This document shows positions 24,794 through 36,170 of a stretch of 64,000 nt of DNA, piece by piece. Numbering within the stretch: the stretch's first letter is position 1; every line of letters starts with the position of its first letter. This DNA is from Myotis daubentonii. Its lineage: Eukaryota; Chordata; Mammalia; Chiroptera; Vespertilionidae. The notes under the pieces are model-generated. The model made no database searches, was not told the DNA's origin, and saw nothing but the letters and a program-made list of their open reading frames with translations. The translations under genes were made by a program, and so were the position numbers. The stretch is from the NCBI RefSeq assembly GCF_963259705.1, contig NC_081848.1, forward strand, positions 57,346,895 to 57,410,894, written 5' to 3'.

Positions 24794-25396
24794 AGGCTGC
24801 ATTTGTTCTTTTTAGGTGCCCAAGCATGAGCCTGCCCAGCTAACGTGTTCTTAGGAGGAACCTTGAGTTTCAGAATCCATGTTTCAGTGTCACCTAAGCA
24901 TTCTCTGTGCTTCAGTTTCCCTCCTGTGACTCACACACTTAAAGCCCTGGCCTTTCCTCCCATGAAGCTTGCTGCACACCCTCCCCCCTGCCCCCACCCC
25001 CCCCACCACCACCACTCCAGCCTGGCAGCATGGTGGCCAGGGCTCTCCGGCTGCCATCGAGGAAATGACCACCCGCGCTAATGGAACATAAAACAATGGG
25101 CTCAAACGCTGGGTGTTTTGATGTTCTGATCAGGTTACAGTTAATTCTTTCAGAACCTCCTTCCAAGAGTAGCTCCCTCTTGCTGTTCTCATAAATCCCC
25201 TCTCCCTGCCACTGCCTCGGTGTAACTTAAGGTGGTGCCGTAATAAGATAGCATCTAAATCCACTAGGTTGCCTTTCAAATTATGGGCATTAGCCCCCAC
25301 CCTGGCCTGCACTGGCCATGGCTTCTGTTCTAGATGCCACCAGATGGGCTTTAGGCATTCGGGGTTTCTCATCTGCCTTTCTTTTCTCTCATGCTT

Positions 25397-25500
25397 TTTT
25401 TTTTAATCCTCTAGAATTCTCCCCGGTCATGGTGAGCCTAGGTGTACAATGGTGTGTTTTGACTGACGCTCTAACCACTTAGACAAATCAGCCAGGGCTT
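25397..25500 (-). mobile_element. Short aberrant SINE-like insertion with 10-bp TSD
   Basis: TCTCATGCTT flanks it at 25387-25396 and 25501-25510. The left end is T-rich and the right end resembles a minus-strand Ves head (GACGCTCTAACCACTTAG ... CAGCCAGGGC). The normal Ves body is absent; instead there is about 55 bp containing a 25-bp exact match to 24384-24408. Confidence 0.65.
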
Positions 25501-25539
25501 TCTCATGCTTCTTTTGCTGTAAGACCTTAAACCCGAGGC

Positions 25540-25740
25540 ACTGTGATGCCGTGGTGAAGAGCCGAGGCTGTGGAATACCCTCTTACCTAAATAATCCGGG
25601 AGAGCCAGATCACGGCTCAGCCACTTACCAACCATTAAATGGCCCAGAGTAAGGAAATGCAGATAATAAGAGGCCCTGCCCGGTGCAGTCGGTGTGAGGC
25701 CCACCTGTGGTAATCCCCATAAATGATAGCTGTTATTCGG
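25540..25740 (+). repeat. MIR-like fragment
   Basis: GATGCCGTGGTGAAGAGCC, ATCACGGCTCAGCCACTTAC and GCAGATAATAAGAGGCCCTG follow MIR order. Confidence 0.6.
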
Positions 25741-26039
25741 AAGGAAGAATCCACTCCCAGGCAGGGCAGGAACCGATGTGCCTCTGGTTCACTCTCTCTA
25801 GACCCTGAGCTCTCTGACAACAGAGACCCCCTGTCTGCCTTAACACTTTCACAGCCAGGGCCTGGGGAGGAACTGTCATACTGGAAGCCCAGTAAATATT
25901 TGGGAATGATTTCCGTCTCAAGTGGCTTGCTTCTTTTTACTCGCTCTGTAACAACAGAACGAGGGGGACGGATTCCCACCCAGAGCGGCAGGTTTTCAAT
26001 AGGGAGAGGAGCATGGAAAGCACATCCTGTGTGCCCAGC

Positions 26040-26190
26040 AGTGGGCTCAGCGCTCCAAGGATTTCGCCTCAGTCCCTCCTGACAAACTCCTGTAAATGGA
26101 GTCAGTGTGAGCTTTATGTTTCACATCAGGGACCTAAAGTGAGGCTCGGAGAAGTGCACTTGCTGGAGGTGACACAGCTGGAGGAGCTGA
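26040..26190 (-). repeat. MIR-like fragment
   Basis: GGACCTAAAGTGAGGCTCGG and GAGGTGACACAGCTGGAGG are reversed MIR core elements. Confidence 0.5.
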
Positions 26191-26204
26191 TGTAATAATA
26201 CTAA

Positions 26205-26360
26205 CATCTTTGTAGTACTTACTATGACCAGGCACTATATCAAAATGTACTCATTTAATCCTCATGACAACCCAGCCAGGCATCCTCATTTTACAGCTGA
26301 GGGGTCTGAGCTACAAAAACCTAAAAGAATTTGCACGTGTTTGGAGGTGCTGCTGAGACT
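26205..26360 (-). repeat. MIR-family fragment
   Basis: TAGTACTTACTATGACCAGG, TTTAATCCTCATGACAACCC and CATTTTACAGCTGAGGGGTC are a reversed MIR 3' half. Confidence 0.65.
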
Positions 26361-26495
26361 AGAACCCTGGTCTCCAAAGAACATATACTTCTTGTCTCGC
26401 AGGAAGCGTTGGTAAGGTCTCTGTAGGAGCAAGCTTTCTGAGACAGAGGAAGTATTCAGTGACATGCTGGCACATCCTTTCCTAGAAGTCTTTAA

Positions 26496-27115
26496 CACTA
26501 GAAAGACTGAAACTTAGTATATACCTATATTGCCCAAAAGCAGTCAAAATGACTGCATTGTGAAAGAATAATATCGGAGCACTTATGTTCCTTAGCTTTT
26601 CCAATAACTCACTTCTATTCGACATTTCTTTCATGAATTTAGGGCGCAAAAGAAATAAAATAAACAACTTATTAGAACAAGTATCACTGCATAAAGATTC
26701 GAATAACAAGTACTAGTTTAGCTTATTGAGCAACTGCAACTTATCAAGTATCGACAATTTATCATGTACTTATATGTTATCATGTGACGGTAATCGAAAA
26801 AAAATGAAAACTGTTATTTCAATACAGAGCCGAACTGGTCATATAAGAAATTTACTCAATTCAATAATAAGAGTCATTTGATTATTTAAAATTTCCCAAG
26901 CAGTCAAAATGACTGCTTTTGGGCAATATAGGTATAACACATATATATATATACCGGAAATGAAGGAGGGGGAGGTAACTACAATTATTAATAAACGCAT
27001 TTATATGTTGTACAAAACGTCACAAAATTCTAAGACATCGTGTCCTTATATACATAATTGTTTTTCTAATTGAAATTAAAAAGCAGTCAAAATGACTTCC
27101 TTGGGCAATCTAGTG
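26496..27115. mobile_element. Non-autonomous piggyBac-type element (TTAA flanks)
   Basis: Flanked by TTAA at 26492-26495 and 27116-27119. The ends are CACTAGAAAGACTG and, read on the opposite strand, CACTAGATTGCCCAAGG. A GCAGTCAAAATGACTGC module occurs near the left end (about 26540-26556), internally (26900-26916) and near the right end (about 27082-27097). No transposase frame is seen. TTAA targets and CAC/GTG-type ends are typical of piggyBac, a group active in vespertilionid bats. Family not named. The terminal repeats are short, so the class is likely but not proven. Confidence 0.72.
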
Positions 27116-27129
27116 TTAAAATCAGACTC

Positions 27130-27366
27130 GCACCCTAGCTGGTTCGGCTCAGTGGATAGAGCATCAACCTGTGGACTGAAAGGTACCAAATTCGATTCCT
27201 GTCAAGGGCACATGCCTGGGGTGTGGGCTCAATCCTCGGGAGGGGGCATGCAGGAGGCAGCTGATCAATGATTCTCTCTCATCATTGATGTTTCTGTCTC
27301 TCTCTCTTCCTCTCCTTTCCTCTCTAAAATCAATAGAAAAATACATTTAAATAAATAAATAAATAA
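27130..27366 (+). mobile_element. Ves SINE
   Basis: CACCCTAGCTGGTTCGGCTC head, AATTCGATTCCTGTCAAGGG, GCAGGAGGCAGCTGATCAA, TCATCATTGATGTTTCTG, and a (AAAT)n tail. It starts about 11 bases after the TTAA of the piggyBac-type element. Confidence 0.93.
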
Positions 27367-28296
27367 CTGAGACCCGCTGCCCATATGCCCAGGATGTGGA
27401 AGTTTCCCTGGAGGTGTAGGGCCACGATGAGAGGTCCTGTGAGCCCCTTGGCGCCCGGCCTCATCTCTCCGCATTGGTCGGGTGAGTGGTATTGTTAGCG
27501 TCGAGGAAACTGATCTGCCCTTCTCTGCAGTGACATGACAGCTCAGAAAAGGCCCTCCGCGTCTAAATTTAGCCAGCAGAGTGTATTCACGGTCACCAGG
27601 AGGAGATAGGTGTGACAGGTTGGCTGGACGACAAAAGCCAGTCCTTGGGGAAATCAGTTCTCCTTTGAAAGGTAAGTCACATTTGGTTCTTATCTACATC
27701 GGGCCTGGTGTGTGAGCCCGCTGACCAGCAGCTGTAACAGGTGCCTGGAGTGGTGGCCACCAGGGTGCTGGGGCTCCTGCTGTGATGGTCTTCCAAGATC
27801 AGCCTGGGTCAGAGCAACTGTCTGCCACACCCGCCCCTCACCTTGGACCCTTTGTTTTACTGTGCTGTTCAGAATTTGTCAAAATATTTCGTGTCTGCAG
27901 CATGGGGAGAGACCATCACTATGCTTTACCGCTCTGCCGGTCTTGTGGGATGGTCAGTGGAGACAAGGGAACAGCACAGGAGTTCGGAACTCGCAACCTG
28001 TGTATTGTAAGCTTACGTCGGTCGGTCTGCGTTTCCATTACTAGCCTCCTTATTTATTTTTCTCATATTTATTCATTAGTTACTGTGGGGTTGCAGTTAA
28101 CAAGGTGCTGAGGGTACAGTGGTGAGCAAGACAGATGTGGTCTCTGCTCTCAGTGTGCTCACATCACAGTGGGGACAATACACATGAAACCAATCGACCA
28201 AAACTAATAGATTATTACAAAGTATAGGCCTCCTTCTTTACATTTACATTGAAATTCTCTGTTTTCTCTCACAGTGAGTTTTTATTTCCACTAAAA

Positions 28297-28318
28297 TATG
28301 TGTGTGTGTGTGTGTGTA
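28297..28318. repeat. Short (TG)n microsatellite
   Basis: Ten or so TG units in an otherwise T-rich stretch. Confidence 0.93.
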
Positions 28319-29099
28319 TCTTTCTGTCTTCATGTGTATCTGTCTTTTTTCCCCCTCTCATCTTCATTGTCCTCTCCTCAGCTACCTCTTGAGATCCAAA
28401 AACTCCCAGAGCTTTCGCTGCCCCCTGACAGCCAGGCGAGACCTCAGGGACATGAGCAAGAGCAGGCTGGCAGCCGGCACCTCCCGCCTGACCCTCAGGC
28501 CCTGCTCAGGCCCAGATAGAGAGGCTCAGAGGAAAATCATTCACACCGGGGCTCTGTCCACACAGAAATTTCCCGGAGTGGGCGATGCCTAAATTTAGAT
28601 GTGTGTGTTTCTTCTGCTGCTGCCGTGACTTTGATCCACGTGGCAGTGGAAAATTGAAGTTGCTCAGATCTTTTTCCCCTCTGGTTATTTTGCTAGCTAG
28701 ACCATTTGCACGGAATAGTGTGTGTGCGTCTGCACACGCTTCATTCCCCTGCCATCTGATAACTGTTTCCAAATAGGGTAACGCTGGGAGCACTTTTCAT
28801 TACCTTGGAGTGCCTCGCGTAAATAGAGTTGATTCTTTTCCTCGACCTGCTGTGATGTTGCTGCATTTTTTTAATAGATAAGATCACTCTCACTACTTCC
28901 CTTCTTATCACATTCATCCTCTCGGACCATCTCTTCCCTTCCTTCCTGCAGAGTTTGCTGACAAATGAGACTCCATGTCCCCTCGTGGCTGGACAGGCCT
29001 CTGCGAGATCTTCCTGACAGCGGGGCGGGAATGTGGAAGTCCTGGCCCATAACAGAGAGAGAGGGGGGTGAAGCAAAAGCGTGGGTTGGGGGTTGGAGG

Positions 29100-29220
29100 T
29101 CTGAGGTCTCACCTGTCAGCAAACTCTGTGACCTCATGCAAAGGACTTGCTTTTCATCTGAGCCCACCCATAAAATAAGGGGATTGAACCATGTGGCCCC
29201 TCAGTTCCTTTTCAGATCAA
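29100..29220 (+). repeat. MIR-like fragment
   Basis: AACTCTGTGACCTCATGCAA, then CTTTTCATCTGAGCCCACCC and ATAAAATAAGGGG. Confidence 0.5.
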
Positions 29221-29524
29221 ATTTCAAGGGCACCTCAGTTTACCAGCCAGCCAGTCGTGTATAAGATTTGGGATTTGGTTACTGAAAGTGAACTGCATGG
29301 AGGTGGGTGCTGGGAAACTCGGTGGTGTCTGAACAGAGTCCCTAGAACCTGCACAGATGAGCATGAGGTAGACCCTGCTGTGACCTGGAGCTTTCCCTGG
29401 GGTGCAAATAATTTTCAAAATGCTGTTTGTCAGAGAAATTAGATAAATGCAAGCAAGAGAGGGAGATTCTGACCTGGGAATGAACAGAGCCGGGGTGATT
29501 TTTCTTTGGTAGATCTGCACCCTG

Positions 29525-29960
29525 GCTTCCCATGGCTTTCACAGCAGCAGTGAATGCATCTGAGCTCCCTGATGCCCCCCAGGGTCAAGTTCAAACTCTG
29601 TTACTGGGCTTATGAAATCTGGCCTCATTATTTCCTACCTCTTTTTCCCCTCACTGCAACCGCACTGAACTCCTTGCCGTTTCTCCGAAACTATCCTCTC
29701 TCTCGCTTTACAGCCTTTGCGGAGACTGGTTCCTGTGTTTAGTTTACTGTTCCCTCCATCTCGACTCCATCCCACCTGCAGTTTGGTTCGGATCCTTCAG
29801 AGCTCTCATTGTGTCACCTCCTCCAGGAGGCCTGCCCTAACCACCCCAACCCCCAAGACCAGGCCAGCTGACCCTCCTGTTTGCTTCCATAGTACCCTGA
29901 ATTTTATCAGAGCACCACACACACACGTTATACACACCTGCTACTCACCTGCCACCGTTT
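29525..29960 (+). repeat. L2-like 3' fragment
   Basis: CCAGGGTCAAGTTCAAACTC, CTTATGAAATCTGGCCTC, GAACTCCTTGCCGTTTCTCC and CTCCTCCAGGAGGCCTGCCC follow L2. Confidence 0.65.
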
Positions 29961-29989
29961 CTACCCTCTAAACATATTGAGGGGCAAAG

Positions 29990-30115
29990 GACCTGTGTAG
30001 TCACCACCACCAAATGAGAAAACTGCTCAGACAGGTAGACGAGCCCCGTTCATACAGCTCAGCTGATTCGAGGAACCAGAATTCACTCAGCCTATCTCTA
30101 AACCCCACCCGTTCT
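29990..30115 (-). repeat. MIR-like fragment
   Basis: CCAAATGAGAAAACTGCTCA then ATACAGCTCAGCTGATTCG and GAACCAGAATTCACTC. Confidence 0.5.
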
Positions 30116-31364
30116 CCACCCTAACACTTCTCACGTTGACCCCATCGTCGTCCCGTAATGGTGAAGCAGTCTTCTCTCTTGAGACACTTTCCATGATCTC
30201 ATGAGAAACTGGGAGGGGGGAGTGGAATCTGCGCCTCAGACATTTGATTTAGAGCCTCATTTACAAGACTGTCTGCCCCCGCGTGTGAGAGCGAACATGG
30301 GAACACGTGTCCATGGACTTACACGGCACAGCGCCTGCATGCTCATTCCAGCTCTGTAACAGCGACTCCCCTCTGGTCCCCAGAGTTTCCCATGACCTTC
30401 CCATCCCAGATGTGTTGTGAGATAAGTGTAGCAGGCACTTCTGCTTGTTTAATTTGTGAATTTTGAAATCGAACATGCCTTCTGCCCCTTAGATTCCAGC
30501 AGTTTTAAGTGTCCTTGGATTCTGTGGAAAGAGGCCCGAGCCTATAATATGTGTACAGCTGTGGCTCTTATCAGAATGCAGACATGCCTCTCATTACTGC
30601 TAATTGCAGTTCTACCCGCGGTGATCTGGGCTCGAACTTCCTCACTGGGCGACGGGTAAGCTGTTTTGTAGCATTGGCTGCACAAGGATACATTACAGTA
30701 TCTTCCAGGCAGCTGCTCTTGAGGTAAATGAATACCTGGGGGTCTTTTTCCTTCTCTAGGAAACTTTAAGTACTGTAGCAGGCTTTCATTTAAGGCTGTG
30801 CACGGCTTATTTCACCAGATTGCTATTTGGACGCTCTAACAAAACACCTTTATGAATAGCAGCTGTAATACCCTTAATCCTCTAAACTTCCTGACATTTT
30901 AAACCAAGTGGATTGCTGTGAATAAAATCAGGCTTTCCCATCTCTCTGCTCTCTTCCTCTCCCCAGTCCTGCCTCTGAATCTTCAGGACCACGGGGCTGG
31001 GGTGCAGATTCTTTCTTGCTATTAGGGCACTGAACTAGAAAAGACCAGGAAACGCTATACGGTTTGTAACTACCTGGCCTGACCCACTGCTTTTCTAATA
31101 AACAAGGGCTGGTGAGGTTTCTGTTTCTCATTAAAACTTAGGGTTTTTTTTGTTTTGTTTTTTAATTAATTGTGATTTTCTTCCTCATTAAAGACAAAGC
31201 CAAACATTTGTTTTCTTATGGAAAACTAGAAAATGCTGATAAGCAAACAGTAGGGGGAAAGTAAAAAGCTATGATGCCATACAACCTTTAACAATTTGGT
31301 GACTGCTAGACTTTTTCCTATTCGTGTAAGCACAATTTATTTTCTAAAAGACCAAATGTTCTTG

Positions 31365-31540
31365 GGCCCTTGCTGGTGGCTCCCTTGGTTAGAGTGTTGT
31401 CTCATGCACCCAAATGTTGCAGGTTCGAACCCCAGTCAGGATGCATATGGGAAGCAGCCAATCAATGTTTCTCTCTCTCTCCCTCTCTCAAATCAGTAGA
31501 AACAAATCCTTGGATGGATATTTAAAAAGTAAATAAAATG
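31365..31540 (+). mobile_element. Ves SINE, shortened and diverged
   Basis: GGCCCTTGCTGGTGGCTCCC head, CAGGTTCGAACCCCAGTCAG, CCAATCAATGTTTCTCTC, and A-rich tail. AAAGACCAAATGTTCTTG before and AAAGACCCACATTCTTG after look like a decayed TSD. Confidence 0.85.
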
Positions 31541-31554
31541 AAAGACCCACATTC

Positions 31555-31725
31555 TTGACCATTCACTATGAACCAGGTACTGTTCTAAGCTGTTCACGTG
31601 TATTGATTCATTTAATTTTTACAATAACTCTAGGAGTAAGAACCCACTATTCAGAAGATGAAACAGATGCACACTGGTTAAGCCACATGTCCAGAGCCAG
31701 GCACCTAGACGTGGCAGAGCCAGGG
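31555..31725 (-). repeat. MIR-family fragment
   Basis: ATTCACTATGAACCAGGTAC, TTTAATTTTTACAATAACTC and AGATGAAACAGATGC are a reversed MIR 3' half. A Ves SINE lies next to it. Confidence 0.6.
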
Positions 31726-31833
31726 AGTGTACCCGATAGTCCCCAATTTTCGCTGCTACACTGTACACCCTCTAAAAGATGAGAAGTGTTTTCTAATCTA
31801 CTGTTGTAATTTGACACTACAGCATGAGCATGG

Positions 31834-32068
31834 TTTTTTTTGTTTTTGTTTTTTTAAAAAATATATTTTATTGATTTTTTTACAGAGAGGAATAGAGAGG
31901 GATAGAGAGTTAGAAACATTGATGAGAGAGAAACATCGATCAGCTGCCTCCTGCACGCCCCCTGCTGGGGATGTGCTCGCAACCCAGGTACATGCCCTTG
32001 ACTGGAATCGAACCCGGGACCCTTCAGTCCGCAGGCCGACGCTCTATCCATGAGCCAAACTGGTCAGG
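31834..32068 (-). mobile_element. Ves SINE, minus strand
   Basis: T-rich left end, GAAACATCGATCAGCTGCC, TGGAATCGAACCCGGGACCC, and head GAGCCAAACTGGTCAGGGC. Near-identical flanks GCATGAGCATGG and GCACGAGCATGG (31822-31833 and 32069-32080) form the TSD. Confidence 0.94.
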
Positions 32069-32779
32069 GCACGAGCATGGTTTTTATAACAGGATTTATC
32101 AACATCGTTTTTAATGGCTACACAGTAGTCCATTCTATAGAAGAGCCACAATGATGAACTTTTTCCCTACGGATGGATGTTCAGTGAGTTCCAGTCCTTT
32201 TGTGCTTATAAACAGCAATGCAAAGACCATTCTTGGAGCTAAATGCATGCACACTAGTGTGGGCTGCAAACAAAGCCCGTATTCTACGTTTTCCTTCTAA
32301 TTCTGACGTGTGTGTGCAGATGATGCTCTTGAGTCCCTGTAGAAGCACATAGCCTTGAGTATGATTTCACTACTGGTGAGGGGACTGCCTTGCGCCATAC
32401 ACACACTTTTGAATCCATACTGCATTGTTCCTGGTGCCATGGTCTGGAGAAGGTTGGCTGAAGAATGGAGATTCTGTCTGGGTCCAGCTAGCTGCCTGCA
32501 ACTGAACCTACACATGTAATGTCTGTTTGTACTGTGCTGTGAATTGAATGAGAGTTTTTCTCTCTGCATTTAAATGAATTTACAGAACTAGGAACTACCA
32601 GGATGTTACCTACCCATGGCGTCACCTACTGTTGTAGAGAGGGAGAGTGGAAGGGAAGAAGAAAGGGGCCTCTAGGTAAAGATGGTTGCCAGTGCACTCT
32701 CAATACTTGACTGGTCAGGTGGCTATTGGCAAAGTGAAGGAAACCATCCTCCATGTGCCAAGGACCAGACTCAAGGCAA

Positions 32780-32986
32780 AAATTCAGAGGTGCTTCAGCT
32801 GGTTTCAGTCATGGATTCTGCTTCATGGGGTCTCACTAGCAGTGTGCCTTCGACAAGTTATTTACCCCACTGCTTCTTACTATTCTCATATGCATCGGGA
32901 TAATAATGCCCACTACATAGGACTTGTCAGAGGATTAAATGAGATCGGAGAATTTAGCATAGAAAATGGCATGATAAAAACTCAAT
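32780..32986 (+). repeat. MIR-like fragment
   Basis: TTCGACAAGTTATTTACCCC, ATGCATCGGGATAATAATGC and AGAGGATTAAATGAGATCGG in MIR order. A Ves SINE is inserted at its 3' end. Confidence 0.65.
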
Positions 32987-33000
32987 AAAAATGAGAGCTT

Positions 33001-33262
33001 GCCCTGGCCAGTGTGGTTCAGTGGTTGATTGAATATCGACCTATGAACCAGGAGGTCACAGTTCAATTCCTGGTCAAGGCACATGCCCGGGTTGCAGGTT
33101 TGATCCCCGCAGAGTTTTGATTCACGAAGCAGAGCCCATGACAGGGGACGTGCAGAAGGCAGCTGATCAATGATTCTCTTTCATCATTGATGTTTCTCTC
33201 TCTCTTTCCCTCTCCTTTTCTCTCCCTGAAAGCAATAAAAACATTTTAAATATATATATTTT
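33001..33262 (+). mobile_element. Ves SINE with extra internal segment, 14-bp TSD
   Basis: GCCCTGGCCAGTGTGGTTCA head, Ves body and CATCATTGATGTTTCTC tail. AAAAATGAGAGCTT is exact at 32987-33000 and 33263-33276. About 30 bp (around 33110-33142, GAGTTTTGATTCACGAAGC) between the two body halves is not seen in the other copies. Confidence 0.93.
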
Positions 33263-33284
33263 AAAAATGAGAGCTTAAAAAAAC

Positions 33285-33475
33285 CCAAGAAGGATTCTGA
33301 TTTGTAAATCAGGCAAACTTATTCTTTAGCACTCATTAGCCATGTGACCTTGAGCAATTTACATAACCTCTCAGAGTTGTAGGTCATCTGTGAGTTGGGG
33401 ATAATAAAATCTATTTTACTGGGGTGTTATGAGTTTTGATTGTACATTCTGGCACACAATTGGTTTTCAATACCC
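33285..33475 (+). repeat. MIR-like fragment
   Basis: TTAGCCATGTGACCTTGAGC, AATTTACATAACCTCTCAGA and GTTGGGGATAATAAAATC. Confidence 0.65.
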
Positions 33476-35004
33476 AGAGCAAAATTTCTTTCTCCATTCA
33501 AAACAGGTTTCTCTTAGAGACTAATGGTCAAGTAGAAGGACTTGAATTCAGTTTTTTGGAAGGAGTTTAATTCTTAACGAGTCTGTAACTTTGCAGCTAC
33601 CCTCCCCACTAGGCAAACAGAGTTGGTGGGCTCTTTGCCAAACTAACAGTTCTTTTCTTTTGACTTAGACAAGATTGAGGTTTAGAGATTGTGGAAGGTT
33701 TTGCGAACCTATTTTATAGTCCCTTTAGACTCAGAAGGGAAACACTGAAATATCAAAGCTACGAAACAGAACAGATTTTGAGCCTCATAGGGTTGTAGGA
33801 AGAGTTCTGTGGGAGGAGGCATTACAGCATCTGACACAACACCTGACACCTAGAAAGTCCACAGTAAACTCAAGGGCAGCCCCCAGCAGGGGACTCATGG
33901 ACTAGGAGTCACATTCATAGGGCAAATGAATTTCCTCTTGAAAAAGGACTTCAGTGGGAAGGGTTTAAAACCTTCATGCTTGGAGGGGTCTTAGAGAACC
34001 TCTGGGCTGGCACTCGTTGCTCAGGCAGGCAATCTGAGAGCCGTACTCTGGAAGTGACTCGGCATGCTCAACGGCGTGAGAGGGCATGAGAGCTGCTGAC
34101 CGGGGCCCATGGGAGACCACAGTCCCCAGACTGCTGGCTTAGGTCACATCTGTTCAAGGCTGCCCGTTAGTAGCACCTACTAGTACATGCTTCCCCTCCT
34201 CACCCCGGCCCTGCCTCCCCCGCCTCCATTATCTCACCCTGCCCAGGACACTTGCAGCTAGAGCCACGTTTAGAAGAAGCCAAAGAGTGTCTTAGAAATA
34301 TTTTATTCATTACCCACCCATCTCAATAGAGATAATACTCCAGCTTCGGAAATAAATATTTGAACCCTATGATTCTCCCTAAGCACACATGACACCATTA
34401 CAAAAATAGAGCTCCTGATATCCATGCTGTTAGTTTCAACTTGCTTTTTCTTTTCTGTTTTGCTTTTTTAAAGAGCAGATTACTATGTGGATTTGCCTCT
34501 TTTGTTTTTCTGTGTTTTTTTTTTTTCTATTTTCTTCTAAATCACCAGGTTTGTTACCATGATCAAAGATGCAGGAAGGCCCAGCTCTCAGTTGTTCCCT
34601 AAATACCAGATGAACTAACTTTCTAATCTGCTGTTACTCCTAACTGGCCATGGGGACAATGACACAGGAATCTTTGCGGCTGCTATTATCAGCCAAAGCT
34701 GTTTGAGATAGGGTTTTATGAGATAATCTAGCTCTCACTGTGTAAAAAGCTACATCTCGGCACAAAGTTGTACATTCTCACCAGATTACCAACTCTCAGC
34801 CCTGCACAGCGTTCCTGCACAGGCCGCGGGGCACAGATTGTTCTCACTGCATGGACAGTCGTCTTCTCTTCTGGATTGCAATGTGCTCCACGGCTCACCA
34901 TCCTTTTCTCTTATGGTGTGTATCATGGTTTGGAATGAAATGCGTTTGTTTTTCATTTGACTGCCTGTTACTCTCCCCCCTTCCCCCTCCCCCCTACTCA
35001 TCTC

Positions 35005-35036
35005 CCCGCCCCCCCCCCCCCCACACACACACACAC
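35005..35036. repeat. Poly-C followed by (CA)n
   Basis: A run of more than ten C then about seven CA units. Confidence 0.93.
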
Positions 35037-35989
35037 CCTGAGGGGACAGAGAGACCTTTTCTCTTTTGCCCATCACTGTTTCCCCAGCACAATGCCTGAC
35101 ACACAAAAGTCAACACCCAGCCAGTGTTTTAAAGAAAACAGTCACTGGGAATCTAGGAGAGGCCATGATATCCTGGCATTTGGTAAAAGGGTAGATCTAA
35201 ATTGGACCACGCCCAGAAGCCGTAGAAGTAGCTGCAGGGTGTGGGGATAACCTCTTAGTGGCCCCAGGCCCCCTTAATGTCTCCGGGTCATCTGCTGGCA
35301 CAGGGACCTGGAGCTGTTCGCCACTAAGCCCTGTGGGCTCCTGGAAAACGGGCTGGGCCCCGGAAGGCATGGGCTCCGGTCTGTTCCTTGGCAGTCCTGT
35401 GACCGTGAGGATATCATCTCACTTCTCTGGGTTCCAGTTTGGTTTTCTACAACCTAAGAATAATGATGATGTTAGCACAGCCTGAGAATTAAATAAGAGC
35501 TATAGGCATTAAAGCCTCTACGTCTGGATTATTGTTATCGTTGAAAGTAACTTTGGCCTCGTGTCCTTGGTTGGAAACGTTGGAGTCGACTGGCAGCCTG
35601 TGAGGAAAGGCGTCTGGTGCTGGGCTGGGGGCAGAGGAGCTGAGTTTAGGCAGAAGAGGTGGCCACGGCCTCCAGCCCCTCTGTCCAGGGTTTTGTTCAC
35701 AAGCCTCCGACTTCAGGTCAGGACGGGAGGGGAGTCAACATGGATAACAGTGTGGCTACTCCTCCTGGCGGTGAGTGAAGCCTTTTGTTTAGAGGTGGAG
35801 GAGTGTGTGCGCTTTCACGAGTGAGAACCCACAAGTGTGGGCTCCAGGCAATCCCAAGAATTGAAGGTAACAGAACCCGCAGCTTCCCAGGATAAAGCAC
35901 TCGGAGCTGAAACGCGTCTCTTTCTGTCTTCTTAGCGTAAATGCCACTCCCTCGGGTGCTCTTGTGACCAGTCTCCCTAAAGGAAGTGC

Positions 35990-36170
35990 CCCCCCCCCCA
36001 CCTTTCCTAGCGCCGTTTATTTCCTTCGTCACTGTTACCATAGCATCCAGCATGACTTACTTGCCCGTCTCCTCTGAGGACCCAGCTCCACCGGGGCTGG
36101 GCCTGGTCTTCCATTGCCCCCTTTTTGCCAATGTCCAGCACAGGTCAGGCTCCAAGTGGCTGTTGTGTTG
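35990..36170 (+). repeat. L2-like 3' end fragment
   Basis: TTTATTTCCTTCGTCACTG, then CTTTTTGCCAATGTCCAGCA, like the last part of L2. Confidence 0.4.
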
